From Dryococelus australis (lineage: Eukaryota; Arthropoda; Insecta; Phasmatodea; Phasmatidae), in the NCBI GenBank assembly GCA_029891345.1, contig CM057002.1, positions 21,996,795 to 22,060,794 on the forward strand: a DNA stretch of 64,000 bases, written 5' to 3'. Of this stretch, positions 50,066-60,469 are shown piece after piece. The notes beneath the pieces are model-generated. The model was not told the origin of the DNA. It did no database searches and worked only from the letters and a program-made list of their open reading frames with translations. How positions within the stretch are numbered: position 1 is the stretch's first letter; each line of letters opens with the position of its first letter. The translations under genes were made by a program, and so were the position numbers.

Positions 50066-51120
50066 ACTAGCACCTCAGGCGTGAACCACGCATGGATTTT
50101 CATTTTCACATGCGCGTATGAGATTTAAAAAGCAAGTGAGTGTAAATAAATGATTGCCCGCTTGACATACGCGCACCGTGTTGAACATTCTAAAACTATG
50201 TAATGTTAAAAGTCGCCTGGGACATATCTGAGCTCGTGAGAGATGGAGGTCTTGATAAAATAACTAAAGGGAGTAAAATGCATTTCTTTATTTATTTACG
50301 ATATCGTAAAAGTACACACAGCTATTATTTACATCATTAAACTACATATATCTACTGTTAAAGTTTATTATTCCTGTCAGTGCCTGCACTGTTTACTTGA
50401 TGCCATTGTCAATTATAATTAAATTCCGTATCACTGTGTTTGTTCTCGCTACAGTGGCAGAGGCCGTGTCTCAATTGGAAATTGTTTTGTTAAAGTTTTA
50501 AAAAAAAAGTTACGTTATAATTTTAAAATGTCAACAGTTAAAATTCCTCTGCCTCTACCCTTGATCCCTCACCCTTCCATCCTCTCCGGAGACAGAGGGG
50601 CCGACGGTTTTTGTCGTTTTCGTGAGGTGTCCGTCGTGTGTTTGATTTCTGTGTCGGTGTTATGTTGGTGTCAGTGTAATGTTGTTTGTGTAGGTGTTGT
50701 AAAGTGTAAGTGTTGTTTCTTCAGTTTATTTGTTCTTCTGTATATCTTTATTATTGATGCCTGTGTGGATAGTTCGACATCAATATTCTGAATTGATTGT
50801 ATTGATGCGTGATGTATTATTTGTGAGGGCTCACGAGGAACAATTAACATTATAACGTCATAGAGAAAGCCCTCGGGCCGTCTCAATTCGTCGGAGAGAG
50901 TGCGAAAGAACGAGAGCACAGAGAGAGAGCACGTAGTTGTGTACTCGCTGGTGCTCTCTCGCACTCTCTGATCATGCGCCATATTTGTTCACATTATTTC
51001 CGTGTTTGAATAAGGTTATAGCAGCTTTCGGAGCCGAAACCTCGTCCCATTTTACCTGTAAGTGAATAATTTCAACTGTTCTAAACAACGAAATAATTTA
51101 CGTAGCACGTATTAGTAAAA
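50066..51120. other. Intron sequence, nothing recognised
   Basis: Contains an inverted AGAGAGAGCAC / GTGCTCTCTC pair around 50925-50960 that could form a hairpin. No gene. Confidence 0.4.
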
Positions 51121-51226
51121 ATACTAGGGGACCCAGCCCGTGACTTTTTTTTTTGGTATTGTCACAGGGCTAAAACAGTTACCATGTAAAAAAATTTGGT
51201 TATCATACAAAGACTGAAAAAAATAT

Positions 51227-51270
<44 letters not shown>

Positions 51271-52592
51271 GAAATTATGTGAAATTAACTCAACATTGAA
51301 GCGACTGCGGTCCCATTTAATATTTATCTATCCACTGAGCCACCAAGGCCCCACTTGGAATCGCTCTATCCACTGAGTTACTGCGGTCCCACTTGGAATC
51401 TCTCTACCCAAAGAGCCACTAAGGCCCCATTTGATATATATCTATCCACTCGGCCATTGCGGCCGCACTTGATATAGTTCCATCCACTAAGGCACTGTGG
51501 CCTCACTTGATATTGTTCTGCTCACTGAGCCACTAAGGCCCCACTTGGAATCGCTCTATCCACTGAGCCACTTAGGCTCCACTTGATACAGTTCTATCCA
51601 CTGAGCCACTGCGGCCCCACTTAACATAGTACTGAGCCACTGCGGCCACACTTAACATAGTACTGAGCTACTAAGGCCCCACTTGATATAGTTCTATGCA
51701 CTGAGCCACTGCGGCCCCACTTAACATAGTACTGAGCCACTGCGGCCACACTTAACATAGTACTAAGCCACTGCGGCCCCACTTAACATAGTACTGAGCC
51801 ACTAAGGCCCCACTTGATATAGTTCTATCCACTGAGCCACTGCGGCCCCACTTAACATAGTACTGAGCCACTGCGGCCACACTTAACATAGTACTGAGCC
51901 ACTAAGGCCCCACTTGATATAGTTCTATGCACTGAGCCACTGCGGCCCCACTTAACATAGTACTGAGCCACTGCGGCCACATTTAACATAGTACTAAGCC
52001 ACTGCGGCACCACTTAACATAGTACTGAGCCACTGCGGCCCCACTTAACATAGTACTGAGCCACTGCAGCCCCACTTAACATAGTACTGAGCCACTAAGG
52101 CCCCACTTGATATAGTTCTATCCACTGAGCCACTGCGGCCCCACTTAACATAGTTCTGAGCCACTGCGGCCACATTTAACATAGTACTGAGCCACTGCGG
52201 CCCCACTTAACATAGTACTGAGCCACTAAGGCCCCACTTGGAATCTCTCTATCCACCGAGCTACTAAGGCCCCACTTAATTAACTCAACATTGAAGCGAG
52301 ACATTTAATGTAAACAAAAATGATATTTCACTACCTTCAAATCTGTATGCAATATTCTCTATGCATTAATACAAACTTTTCATAGGAAAAAAGTAATTTA
52401 AAAAATAGTTTTTCGGGTAAAAGGTAATGAATGCGCAATCTGATCTTGCTGGAATTCGAACTTGGCCTGTATTTTACTCTGAGGATTTTCTCTGAAAAAT
52501 TTGAAGAACTTCTGTTGAGTTTCAGGGGACTTAGAGGTATTAAAGACGGACGGACAGATAGACAGAGATCGTCTACTTATTATATAGGAAAA
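51121..52592 (-). mobile_element. Unclassified element with expanded tRNA-half array
   Basis: Bounded by TACTAGGGGACCCAGCCCGT on the left and GTCTACTTATTATATAGG on the right, ends like those of 54610-55215 read backwards. A (TA)n tract at 51229-51267 and the long tandem array fill most of it. Confidence 0.55.
51300..52282 (-). repeat. Tandem array of 31/38-bp units with a Pol III A-box-like core
   Basis: About 28 units alternating 31 bp (ending AACATAGTACT) and 38 bp (ending GATATAGTTCTATCCACT). On the minus strand each reads GGGGCCGCAGTGGCTCAGTG; TGGCTCAGTGG matches the A-box consensus of tRNA genes and the whole unit looks like a tRNA 5' half. Units form a higher-order pattern of one 38-mer followed by two to four 31-mers. 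Confidence 0.85.
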
Positions 52593-53627
52593 ATTCAGAA
52601 ATCTGACAAAATCTCGTTTTTTGTCAGTTTGCTGCAACATGACGGTAATGTGAAAACAAATATAATATGACGTCGGAGAGAAACGAGAGTTTGGTTGTCT
52701 GAATTCCACAGATAGAGAACGCGAGGGATCGCGAAGCAGCGCTCTCACCAGGTTGTGCGAAACAGCGATCTCTCGAAAGAATATTCTTTAAATTAAGACA
52801 CGGGCTTAGTCCTCACTTACAAACTATCAAAATGTACACTGTCGTGCATTAACATTGCTTCGAATGTATATCACTCACGCATACAGTCCGACTTTCTTAT
52901 GGCCCACCTGGCCACCCTCTCTACCTCTCTACTCCCCCGATGCTCGCAGACTATAATCTCTGGTCACTGCCCCGTTACCTTCGCTCCGATGCTACCGCAC
53001 GCCTGGCACTTGGTGGTCGTACATGGTTCTGCTCGTACAGCTGAACCGACCCGGCCCAGAAAGTTCTTCGCACTTCGAGTCACGCCAAGAGGGACGATGA
53101 CCAGAAAATGCGCGCGAAGGTGTACGTCAGTGTGTATTGCCTTATCGCGGCACGTGCTATAGTTTTACCGGGATCCCTTACTTAATTCTGCCTTCCCTTC
53201 TCCGGTTACCTTGCCAACAACGCGCGCCTGAGCGGGGAAGGAGTGTTGGTTAAGGGCGGGAGGGAGGGGAAAGGGTACAATGGTCGCTCGACCGCATGCA
53301 ACTGTGTTTATCCTGTCCCCTCTCTACTAGTTCTTTCATCTCTACTAACAAGAGCATGTTTCCAACACACTGTCTCTTCTCTCCTGTAGCATTTATGGTT
53401 AATGCATGCAACAATTTTGAATTCTTTTCTGTCGACTGGGTTTTTAGGTGTCTATGCTGGTTTTTCCCAGTCTCTTCTTAGTTATAGTTTAACTATAAGT
53501 ATACTTAGGAAAGTAATCATTGCTTCAATTGCTGGCCATGGCTGCTCAATCCCTCTCTGTCGCGATGCATGTCTCCTTGTATGATGCCTTCCTTTGTAGG
53601 CGTAAGGTATTCGCCCTGAGACACACT
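52593..53627. other. Intron sequence, nothing recognised
   Basis: Inside the same intron; the open frame at 52899-53162 has no family features. Confidence 0.4.
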
Positions 53628-54111
53628 TATGCCCAGTTGCACCAACCTCTTCCCCGATCTGAGATAGAATAATGCTAGTTCCGAAACAGGATTCAGTTTG
53701 ATCTTGGTTCCAATGTAAAAGTGTTGTACCAACGAAATTTCATGATTTTGGATCTCCGATTAGTCGATCTTGGTTCCAAAGTGAGAGATCGATATTAAGT
53801 ATGAGACAAATTTCGCTATTGGTTCGTAATATACGACGTCATGGAAGTAGGTTTATATTTCCACTATAGATAGAACTAGATGTGCGATGTTTTATCTGTA
53901 TTATTGTTGTTCGTATTTTACTGAATAATATTCAAGTGCATATAATGTTTTAATTTCGAGATTTGGAACCGCCAATTTCAACGGTTCGAAGTGAACATCT
54001 TCGCGATCTTCATGTCAGTCTGAACTCGAATGGTTCAGAAGTTTTCCGCGTCGTTCTCAGATGCGATCTCGGATCGAGTTTCTCGAACCACGATGGTGCA
54101 ACCGGGCATTA
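53628..54111. mobile_element. Long-TIR MITE, GCCCGGTTGAACC family, copy 2
   Basis: Left TATGCCCAGTTGCACCAACC, right GATGGTGCAACCGGGCATTA. Lies about 70 bp beyond the donor of the RING-CH exon, inside the long intron. Confidence 0.75.
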
Positions 54112-54181
54112 GCGCCCGATCCTACCCCGGACGCACATACCGCACTTAGAACTAGGGTAGGTCCGGAAAGAGTGGACCCAC

Positions 54182-54427
54182 CTCGATCCTGCTGGCGCTG
54201 GTGAAGAGCCATGTCCAGAGACCCTGCAGCGTGGTGAAGTACGGCCGTCTCTCGACATCGTACTCCCGACCGCACAGCTCGCAGGTCGTCGCGCACCTGA
54301 ACCTCAGCCTCTCGGCGAGGCAGGACTTGTGGACGTTCACCTTGGCGCATGCGCACAACAGCCTCAGGTCGCTCCTCGGCACCACTCGCCCGCAGATGCA
54401 GCACTTCGCTCCTGGAACACGAGGACG
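54182..54427 (-). CDS. RING-CH (RINGv) exon of a MARCH-family E3 ubiquitin ligase
   Basis: Internal exon of 82 codons, open in one frame. A C4HC3 RING-CH zinc finger is visible: Cys9-x2-Cys12, Cys25-x-Cys27, His33-x2-Cys36 and Cys49-x2-Cys52. The stretch around the ligands (VHKSCL, CELCG, VERRP) resembles MARCHF2/3, which are membrane E3 ligases that recruit E2 enzymes and ubiquitinate membrane proteins. The acceptor is a pyrimidine-rich tract ending in CTACAG just before 54427; the donor is GAG/GTGGGT at 54182/54181. The exon is phase 0 at both ends and joins in frame to the exon at 41605-41958. Odd points: only five residues separate Cys27 from His33 (usually seven), and the Trp common in MARCH proteins after HxxCLxx is Arg. 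The 5' exon(s) are not identified. GC-rich coding bias contrasts with AT-rich surroundings. Family assignment fairly sure; activity unproven. Confidence 0.8.
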
Positions 54428-54609
54428 CTGTAGGAGAGAATTCAGTCGTACGCAATTGTGTACATAATGAAATGGAAACTTTTTTTTTTTTTCTATTTCG
54501 CCTGTGCTGCACACTGCGAGGCTCGGCGTCCGACTATCTTCCCTGTGGGTGACTGATTAGTAGATAAGAGAGAACATCACCTTTAATAGGATCACTAATT
54601 TTCTTCCAC

Positions 54610-55215
54610 GATCATGTTATCCTTACTACTATATAAATGCAAAAGTGTGTTTGTGTGTATGTTTGTTTGCCCTTCTTTCACGTCAAAACGGAGCAACGGA
54701 TCGACGTGATTTTTTGCACAGAAATAGTTGGAGGGCCATAGAGTGACATAGACTTCTTTTTATCCCAGGAAAAAATTTCAAACGGTTTCGAAAATATGAT
54801 GATAAGGGATGTACATAGGTATTGTATTAAACTTTTCTTACGATTACTGCATAACAAAAGCATTGTTTACAAAAATTGCGTCATTTCTCCTTTCTTTTTC
54901 GTCTATGGGAGTATAAAACTCAATAGTGGGGCCGCAATAGCTCAGTGGGTAGTGAAACCAATAGTGGAGTCTCAGTAGGCCAGTGGGTAGAGAACACGAT
55001 AGTGGGGCCGCAGCAGCACAGTGGGTAGAGAACCCTATAGTGGGGCTTTAGTAGCTCAGTGGGTAGATAACACGATTAGTGGGGCCGCAGTAGCCCAGTA
55101 GCTAGAGCACCCGATAGTGGAGCCGCAGTAACTCAGTAGCTAGAGAACCCAATATTTATTTCAAGTCCTAAATTTCATGCGAGCGAAGCCGCGGTTAAAA
55201 TCTAGTATATAATAA
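54610..55215 (+). mobile_element. Unclassified element, short-array copy
   Basis: Begins ATCCTTACTACTATATAAAT, then TTTCACGTCAAAACGGAGCA and TTTTTATCCCAGG, and ends GCGAAGCCGCGGTTAAAATC-TAGTATATAATA. This style of element, with a near GCGAAGCCGCGG-TAGT end, is widespread in insect genomes. Contains a six-unit tandem array. Confidence 0.6.
54925..55155 (+). repeat. Six-unit tandem array of tRNA-half-like units
   Basis: Units of about 38 bp such as GGGGCCGCAGTAGCTCAGTG-GGTAGAG, the same sequence type as the 51300-52282 array but in plus orientation. Confidence 0.8.
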
Positions 55216-55592
55216 TCTTAATAACAGTTGCCGATCCCGCCAGTAGTCATTTGGATATTGTTTTTCTTTTTTGCTCCGGTCAGTGCATTTTTGTATTTTT
55301 ACTAATTGAAGTTTCTTTTTCACGGTCACGAGATTGAAGGTTCTTTTTTTTTTTTTGAACAAATAACGAGTTTTAATCATAATAATAAATAACACGCATG
55401 CTATTTGCGTTTACCGTTTGCGCGCGATAAAATGTAAACAAAACTAAAAATTTGGAACCGTGGTCCGCGGACGAAAGTTGAAGTTGGCGAATGATCTTGG
55501 GGCATTGGGACGGCGAGCTGTGACGTCAGAGGGTCACGTGCACCAATCAGAATTTAAGCTTAGTCCGCGGACCAGTTATTGTGGACTAGACC

Positions 55593-56696
55593 CAGGGATG
55601 GAAACTGTACTATAATTATAGTATTTGTACTACAATTTTGAGTTTCATACGATGTACTATAGCAAATCCATTATAGTACGCAAAATACTATAACTTTAAA
55701 GGAACCATACTATAATTTAACTATTTGTGCTATACTTTTTTAATTTAGTTTATGCGACAATTGTCCTGCTTAATGATAAACACACTAGAATGTAGTGAAT
55801 TTTTTTATTAGCAAATGCTCTCAGGTAACGCTACCATAGAGGTTTCAACGAACAGCAAGGTAGAAAACGATACGCGAAAAATTTGAGAAAATGCAGGAAT
55901 TGTTGTGTAATCTCCTATACGTCATTTCTTATGGTTTTCAAAATTTCGGAAAACAAGCAAACTTTATTTTGGCAGCATGTAACCCGAAGACAACCTTATA
56001 TTTTATGATATAAAAAGTTTTTTTTTTTATTTAGAGTAATAGTTTTTATGTTACTTATGAATCATATTAATTACATACATGTATTTTAATCATCACATAA
56101 TATGCTGATAAAGAGTGTTCACGATAAAGTGAGCACTTTTGAAATCAACTTTAGAAAAAAGTCACTGCCCGTACCTTCATATATTTTAACTTGCGCACTG
56201 AGTGGCATGCGCCCAGTAAAGTTGGTAATGATGGAGGGGGAAGTAGTTCCGTATTTTAAACGTCTAATAAAAAGTGTTAGTTAACCGTTTCTGATAATTT
56301 AAATTATTTCTTACGCTTTCTCCGTTTTTTTTTTTAGCGCCCCAGTGTGCAAAAATTAGCAGATTTATAAAATGTATACTTTTCTAATAATTTCACAGTT
56401 CCACTTGACCGACGCATGAATAAAGTGATGAGATCCACGACAGTGCTATTCTTACATAAGGCGGAAGAATACACAACGTGCATACAAATAGATCTTAAGC
56501 AGGGCTTCCAAAAGTGCTCGTTTTACCGTGAATACCCTATATTTGACTTGCGGATATTCTACTACCGTTGTTTCTAATTTTGCTTTGCAAATACAGTATT
56601 TGTTTATAATATTCGCGAGTGTACTATAATTTTGTATAAAATACTATAATTTTCATCTTCGGGTACTATATTTTTAACTTCCGCAGTTTCCGTCTG
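55593..56696. mobile_element. hAT-like non-autonomous element, copy 1
   Basis: Left end CAGGGATGGAAACTGTACTA; right end CTTCCGCAGTTTCCGTCTGG, a slightly deleted version of the inverse. AT-rich interior with many TACTATAATT words. Contains the family 1 MITE at 56111-56539. No clear target duplication. The right end overlaps the tail of the open frame 56666-57091. Confidence 0.72.
56111..56539 (+). mobile_element. MITE family 1 copy inserted in a hAT-like element
   Basis: Ends AAGAGTGTTCACGATAAAG and GTTTTACCGTGAATACCCTA, flanked by TA at 56109-56110 and 56540-56541. The related hAT-like copy at 57241-57824 has one TA at the same place (CTGATAGTTGAC near 57662), giving a second empty site. Confidence 0.85.
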
Positions 56697-57091
56697 GCCT
56701 GATACTTGCCGATGTCCTTGCCAAGCTGAAGCGCGGTGACGATCGTGTCGGCACCGTACAGCGCCCGATGCTTCCTCTCCTGGACCATCAGCTCGATATC
56801 CTCCGCCACAGCTTCGTTCAGCAGCCGCCTCTGCAGCATCATCCTCTGCCCTTTGGCACGCGGGTCCTCGTCCTTGAACCGCTGCCACTCGAACGCCTCC
56901 TTGTCCAGGATGGACTCCTTCATGTCGTCCTCGAGGTTCTCCAGCGCCGAGGCCACCTCGTTGAATGGCTGCCCCGCCGAGGTCGGGTGGCACATCTCGC
57001 CGACGGCTCGCAAGTTCTGCCGCAGACGCCAGAGGCCCACCAGATGGTTCAACCACGCCGACTCGCGTTCGTAGTCGTCCTCGCGCGACAT
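56666..57091 (-). CDS. Unrecognised charged exon (putative first coding exon), running into a hAT-like terminus
   Basis: An open frame begins at the ATG at 57091-57089 (MSREDDYERES) and runs 141 residues. It is GC-rich, rich in Glu, Arg and Leu, helical and coiled-coil-like, with no signal peptide or membrane segment. Codon use and composition look coding, unlike the AT-rich flanks. I do not recognise the family. About the last 13 codons before the stop lie in the terminus of a hAT-like element (55593 to about 56695), so the true exon probably ends earlier. A possible donor is GGCAA/GTATCA at 56706/56705 (phase 2). It lies 2.2 kb upstream of, and on the same strand as, the RING-CH exon, but that phase does not fit the exon's phase-0 acceptor. 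Another exon would be needed, or this is a separate gene. Upstream, 57092-57240 looks like a 5' leader. Confidence 0.5.
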   Translation of the reverse strand: MSREDDYERESAWLNHLVGLWRLRQNLRAVGEMCHPTSAGQPFNEVASALENLEDDMKESILDKEAFEWQRFKDEDPRAKGQRMMLQRRLLNEAVAEDIELMVQERKHRALYGADTIVTALQLGKDIGKYQARRKLRKLKI

Positions 57092-57240
57092 GCTATTCGC
57101 CCTTCGCAACTGGGAATTTTTTTTTCGACGGGAGCGTCCGTCGAGTTTTGCTCGGCTACCCCGGGAACATCGTTAATTGTTGCGCTCCCATTGTTGGGAA
57201 CCGAAAAAATGGAGTTTGTTGCATCGAGAAAGACCAACGC

Positions 57241-57824
57241 CAGGGATGGAAACTGTACTATAATTATAGTATGTGTACTACAATTTTGAGCTTCATACGA
57301 TATACTATAGCAAATCCATTATAGTACGCAAAATACTATAATTTTAAAGGAGTCATAATATAATTTATCTATTTGTACTGTACTTTTTTTAATTTAGTTT
57401 GTGCGACAATTATCCTGCACAATGATAAACATACTACAAAGTAGTGAGTTTATTTTTTTAATTTCGGAAAACAAGCAAACTTTATTTTGGCAGCATGTAA
57501 ACCGAAGACAACCTTATGTGGGATTTATTTTATGATTTAAAAAATCTTTTTTTTTTATTTACAGTAATACTTTTTATGTAGTCTTGTAAACAAACTCACC
57601 TTGAATTTACTTATATGTCATAATAATTTCATACTGTCATTTTAATTAGCACATAACATACTGATAGTTGACTTGTGGATATTCTATTGCCGTTGTTTCT
57701 AAGTTTACTTTGCAAATACAGTACTTGTTTACAATATTCGTGAGTGTACTATGATTTTGTACAAAAATACTAAAATTTTCATCTTCAGGTACTAAATTTT
57801 TAACTTCCGCAGTTTCCATCCCTG
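57241..57824. mobile_element. hAT-like non-autonomous element, copy 2
   Basis: Left CAGGGATGGAAACTGTACTA, right CGCAGTTTCCATCCCTG. GACCAAC occurs at 57232-57238 and 57825-57831, close to an 8-bp duplication as expected for hAT. Lacks the MITE and about 90 bp present in copy 1. Confidence 0.78.
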
Positions 57825-58061
57825 GACCAACCGAATACTCCTATCCTATTTTACTTGTTTGTATTCAGCCACTTCGAGTGGATGACACGACATGGCGGTG
57901 TCAATAATTAACGTCTACGAATATTTGTGGCAATGGTGCACGTGAATTTCTACATCGCTGAAACAAATTTCCGGGTTAAATACAAGTGGAATTTTTGAGT
58001 CTTAACTGGCGTGATCTTCCAGGAGTTAGTAATTTGCCCGCCTACCTGGATCTGTTTTCAG

Positions 58062-58153
58062 GGCTTGAGGCTGAGAAGCGCTGTAACGATAAGGGTTATA
58101 CCACCATGTGCATCAAGTGCACCATCGCCACTAAGCGCAAGGCTCTGAACTAG
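58062..58153 (+). CDS. Candidate 3'-terminal coding exon, unknown protein
   Basis: A pyrimidine-rich acceptor (ATCTGTTTTCAG, AG at 58060-58061) is followed by two bases and 29 codons, then TAG. Third positions are mostly G or C in an AT-rich region. The peptide begins LEAEKR and includes a Cys-x2-Cys (CIKC) and a basic AT-KRK-ALN end. The KR pairs could be dibasic processing sites, as in a secreted peptide precursor, but I recognise no family and upstream exons were not found. An AATAAA at 58220-58225 lies about 70 bases past the stop. It could also be a chance open frame next to a splice-like tract. Confidence 0.35.
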
Positions 58154-58219
58154 CGTGTAGTGATGGACCTGCACGTTTTTTGTGAAATAGTTGTTTGTAT
58201 GAATAAGCGTATCTCGGTA

Positions 58220-58225
58220 AATAAA
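58220..58225 (+). promoter_or_regulatory. PolyA signal after the candidate exon
   Basis: AATAAA hexamer about 70 bases after the TAG at 58151-58153, at a usual 3'UTR distance. AT-rich DNA makes chance hexamers common, so it only weakly supports the exon. Confidence 0.35.
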
Positions 58226-58371
58226 TGTTCTGCAAATACGGCTTATTGTCAGAAAAGATATTTAAAAAAAAAGCAATTATCTATCTCCCTATTTTTTTAC
58301 TTTTATCATATTAAGTGTATTCTTGGAGGAAAAAATTCGTGAAGATGGCCAAGTATGGCATTTTTAAAGCT

Positions 58372-58582
58372 TGTCTGCGCAATTTCCTTAAACGGCGAGA
58401 GTAAAGTACAAATATACAGACGTAGTTTAATCTATGGGCTTTCATCGCGTGTAATAAAACCCCACTGTTACAGATCTGATTTGCGCAGTACAGCGTCACG
58501 ACGGAAACACTGCACGCCTTGCGCGTAGGAGCGATGAGACAGTAAGCGTGCGTGTTAGTGTCGCCCGTATTGCTCCCTCGCT
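58372..58582 (-). repeat. Dispersed repeat, copy 2
   Basis: See 28572-28790. Lies just after the candidate exon at 58062-58153, so it may be in that gene's 3' flank. Confidence 0.7.
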
Positions 58583-58827
58583 CCTTGGCCATGGACGCGC
58601 AACTCCAACTAACTCTTAAACAGTGTACCCGTCATCTTATTAGAGGAAAGTGCCCCTTGAGTATTTTTTTTTATGTATGTGGCGCGTATATTTTTAAATA
58701 CAGGACTTTAATAAAGCCATTAGTATCTATGTTGAAGTGCTCTGAAATTGTGTTTCTAACGTGAGCGACGTTTTGAAAGCACTCAAAATCCCTCGCCTGA
58801 AGTGCCAGCACGTTTGACAGTTTTGTA

Positions 58828-59064
58828 TAGCCTATTCCCGGTAAAGTGAGCACTTTTGAAAGCCCTCCGATTTGGAATAATAGTCAAGAAATGTAGTTTA
58901 CTATACTCTTAAATGTTTAATTCCGACTGCTGTGGAATATACACACTGTGTATATTACTTACATGTAAATATTTATTTAAAAAAATGGTTAGATGATAAA
59001 AAGTGGCTGAAAGAAAAAAGTAACTAGGGCCTCTAAAGTGCTCATTTTACTGTGAACAGCCTAT
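58828..59064. mobile_element. MITE family 2 copy
   Basis: TIRs TAGCCTATTCCCGGTAAAGT and TCATTTTACTGTGAACAGCC; the core is more diverged than the other three copies. Confidence 0.8.
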
Positions 59065-59284
59065 AGAAAAAACGCGTCCTTCAAACACTTTGTAATGCAA
59101 GTTAAGTGCCGGGCGGGCGGGCCTCTGAGCGGCAAACAAACCGAATTGCTGTTTTATAGTCCACACATGAAGACATTCAAACAGTTTCCAAATGATCAAC
59201 AGTTATAATACTATCTAAAAAAGATCTACTATCTTATAAATTAAATACCGGACCTCCTAAATTAACGTTTCGCTGTTTGTAAAA

Positions 59285-59725
59285 GAGGAGATTGCTATGC
59301 GGAAAACTAGATAAAGCACTGAGGAAAAGACTTGGCAAGTGTTTAGTATGGAGCGTGGCACTCTATGGGGCAGATACGTGGACACTGAGACGTGAGGACA
59401 AAAAAGGGCTAGAAGCGTTTGGGATGTTGATGTGGAGGAGAATGGAGAGAATAAGCTGTGTGGAAAGAGTGAGTGATGAAAAAGTGCTGGAAAGAGTTGA
59501 TGAAAGGCGAAAACTGCTGAAAGTCATAAGAGAAAGGAAGAAGAACTGGATGGGGCACTCTTAGAGACGGGAGTGCGCGCTAACAGACGCTATAGAAGAA
59601 ATAGTTTGTGGGAAAAGATCGAAAGGAAGGAGAAGATACGAGGTTGGCAGAAGACAGGAGAGCATGGAGAGATACCACCTGAAAACCTGCTTCTGGGCAG
59701 AACACAAATGATGATGATGTTTGTA
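59285..59725 (+). mobile_element. LINE 3' fragment (RT C-terminal region)
   Basis: Open frame 59292-59564 reads VALYGADTWTLRREDKKGLEAF and WRRMERISCVERVSDEKV, then LLKVIRERKKNWMGH: the region after the RT core of RTE/CR1-type LINEs. A stop interrupts, and a continuation (DAIEEIVCGKRSKGRRRY) follows. Ends in a short ATGATGATG run near 59715, as in some LINE tails. The 5' end is truncated. Confidence 0.75.
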
Positions 59726-59734
59726 AAACTATTA

Positions 59735-60163
59735 TAATCCATTCAAGGGTTACTTCATAGTTTTCGGAAGCCCTGCTTAAGTTCTACTTCCAGGATATTC
59801 CTCCGCCTCGTGCAAACTAAGCTTATCTATGTATAGAAAACTGCGCCAAAGGACAACGCGCCGAATTCGTGCGCACTCAGTTGTAATGATATTTTGTACG
59901 AGAACTATTTCTTACTAGGCGCTACCAACATACACGTTTTCTCACTGTCTTTATTAATATTTTTTATAAATTATGTATTTATTTATTTATTTTTAATTCA
60001 GGGGAAACTTCAATTCAATGCAAAATAAAATACTTTTAGGTTAACAGAGGTATAAAACGGTTGTGATACATAGCTTGTTTGGTAAATACCTAAACACGTC
60101 ATCCATGGGGTGATTTCTCAAAGGTTTGTTTCAAAAAGTGTGAAGAAACTGCCAATAGACTGT
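59735..60163 (+). mobile_element. MITE family 3 copy, forward
   Basis: Starts AATCCATTCAAGGGTTACTT, contains TATTCCTCCGCCTCGTGCAA and CTTACTAGGCGCTACCAACA, ends AGAAACTGCCAATAGACTGT. Confidence 0.78.
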
Positions 60164-60200
60164 ACGGACAATGTGATGAGACTGCATGTATCTGACGCTT

Positions 60201-60430
60201 TAGGCTGTTCACAATAAAGTGAGCACTTTTTAAGGCCCTCCCAACAGGCATTAACCGCTATCTTACAGCATCCTCAGGCATTAAATTTTGATGGAGGTGA
60301 AACATACACGCTGTGTTTATTGGTCACATTGCGAAGTTTACATTAAAAAGCAGCAGGGAGATGGAAAGCGGATGAAAGTAAAAATTCATAAGGGCCTTAA
60401 AAAGTGCTCACTTTACCGCGAACGGTCTAT
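60201..60430. mobile_element. MITE family 2 copy
   Basis: TIRs TAGGCTGTTCACAATAAAGT and CTCACTTTACCGCGAACGGT; core AAAGCAGCAGGGAGATGGAA. Its right end plus TA makes a TATATAAG sequence. Confidence 0.85.
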
Positions 60431-60467
60431 ATAAGAACTACACTGGATGCGAGCGAGCGCGCGCAGT
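60428..60467 (+). promoter_or_regulatory. Possible MITE-derived core promoter
   Basis: TATATAAG at 60428-60435, made by the right end of a family 2 MITE plus its TA, with a CAGTCA initiator-like site at 60464-60469, about 35 bases on. A GC-rich leader-like stretch follows to about 60580. Purely sequence-based; no open frame of note follows in the window. Confidence 0.2.
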
Positions 60468-60469
60468 CA

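Noticed and set aside
51300-52282. CRISPR-like array
   Set aside because: Repeats are contiguous with no unique spacers, and the setting is a eukaryotic transposon.
56604-57056. Second minus-strand open frame of 150 residues and plus-strand frames of 112-173 residues
   Set aside because: Shadows of the GC-rich exon 56666-57091; the chosen frame has a good start context and balanced, protein-like composition.
57049-57237. Minus-strand open frame upstream of the charged exon as an N-terminal extension
   Set aside because: It is in another frame and would need a shift at a nine-A run; I left it as probable 5' leader, though a sequencing error there would change this.
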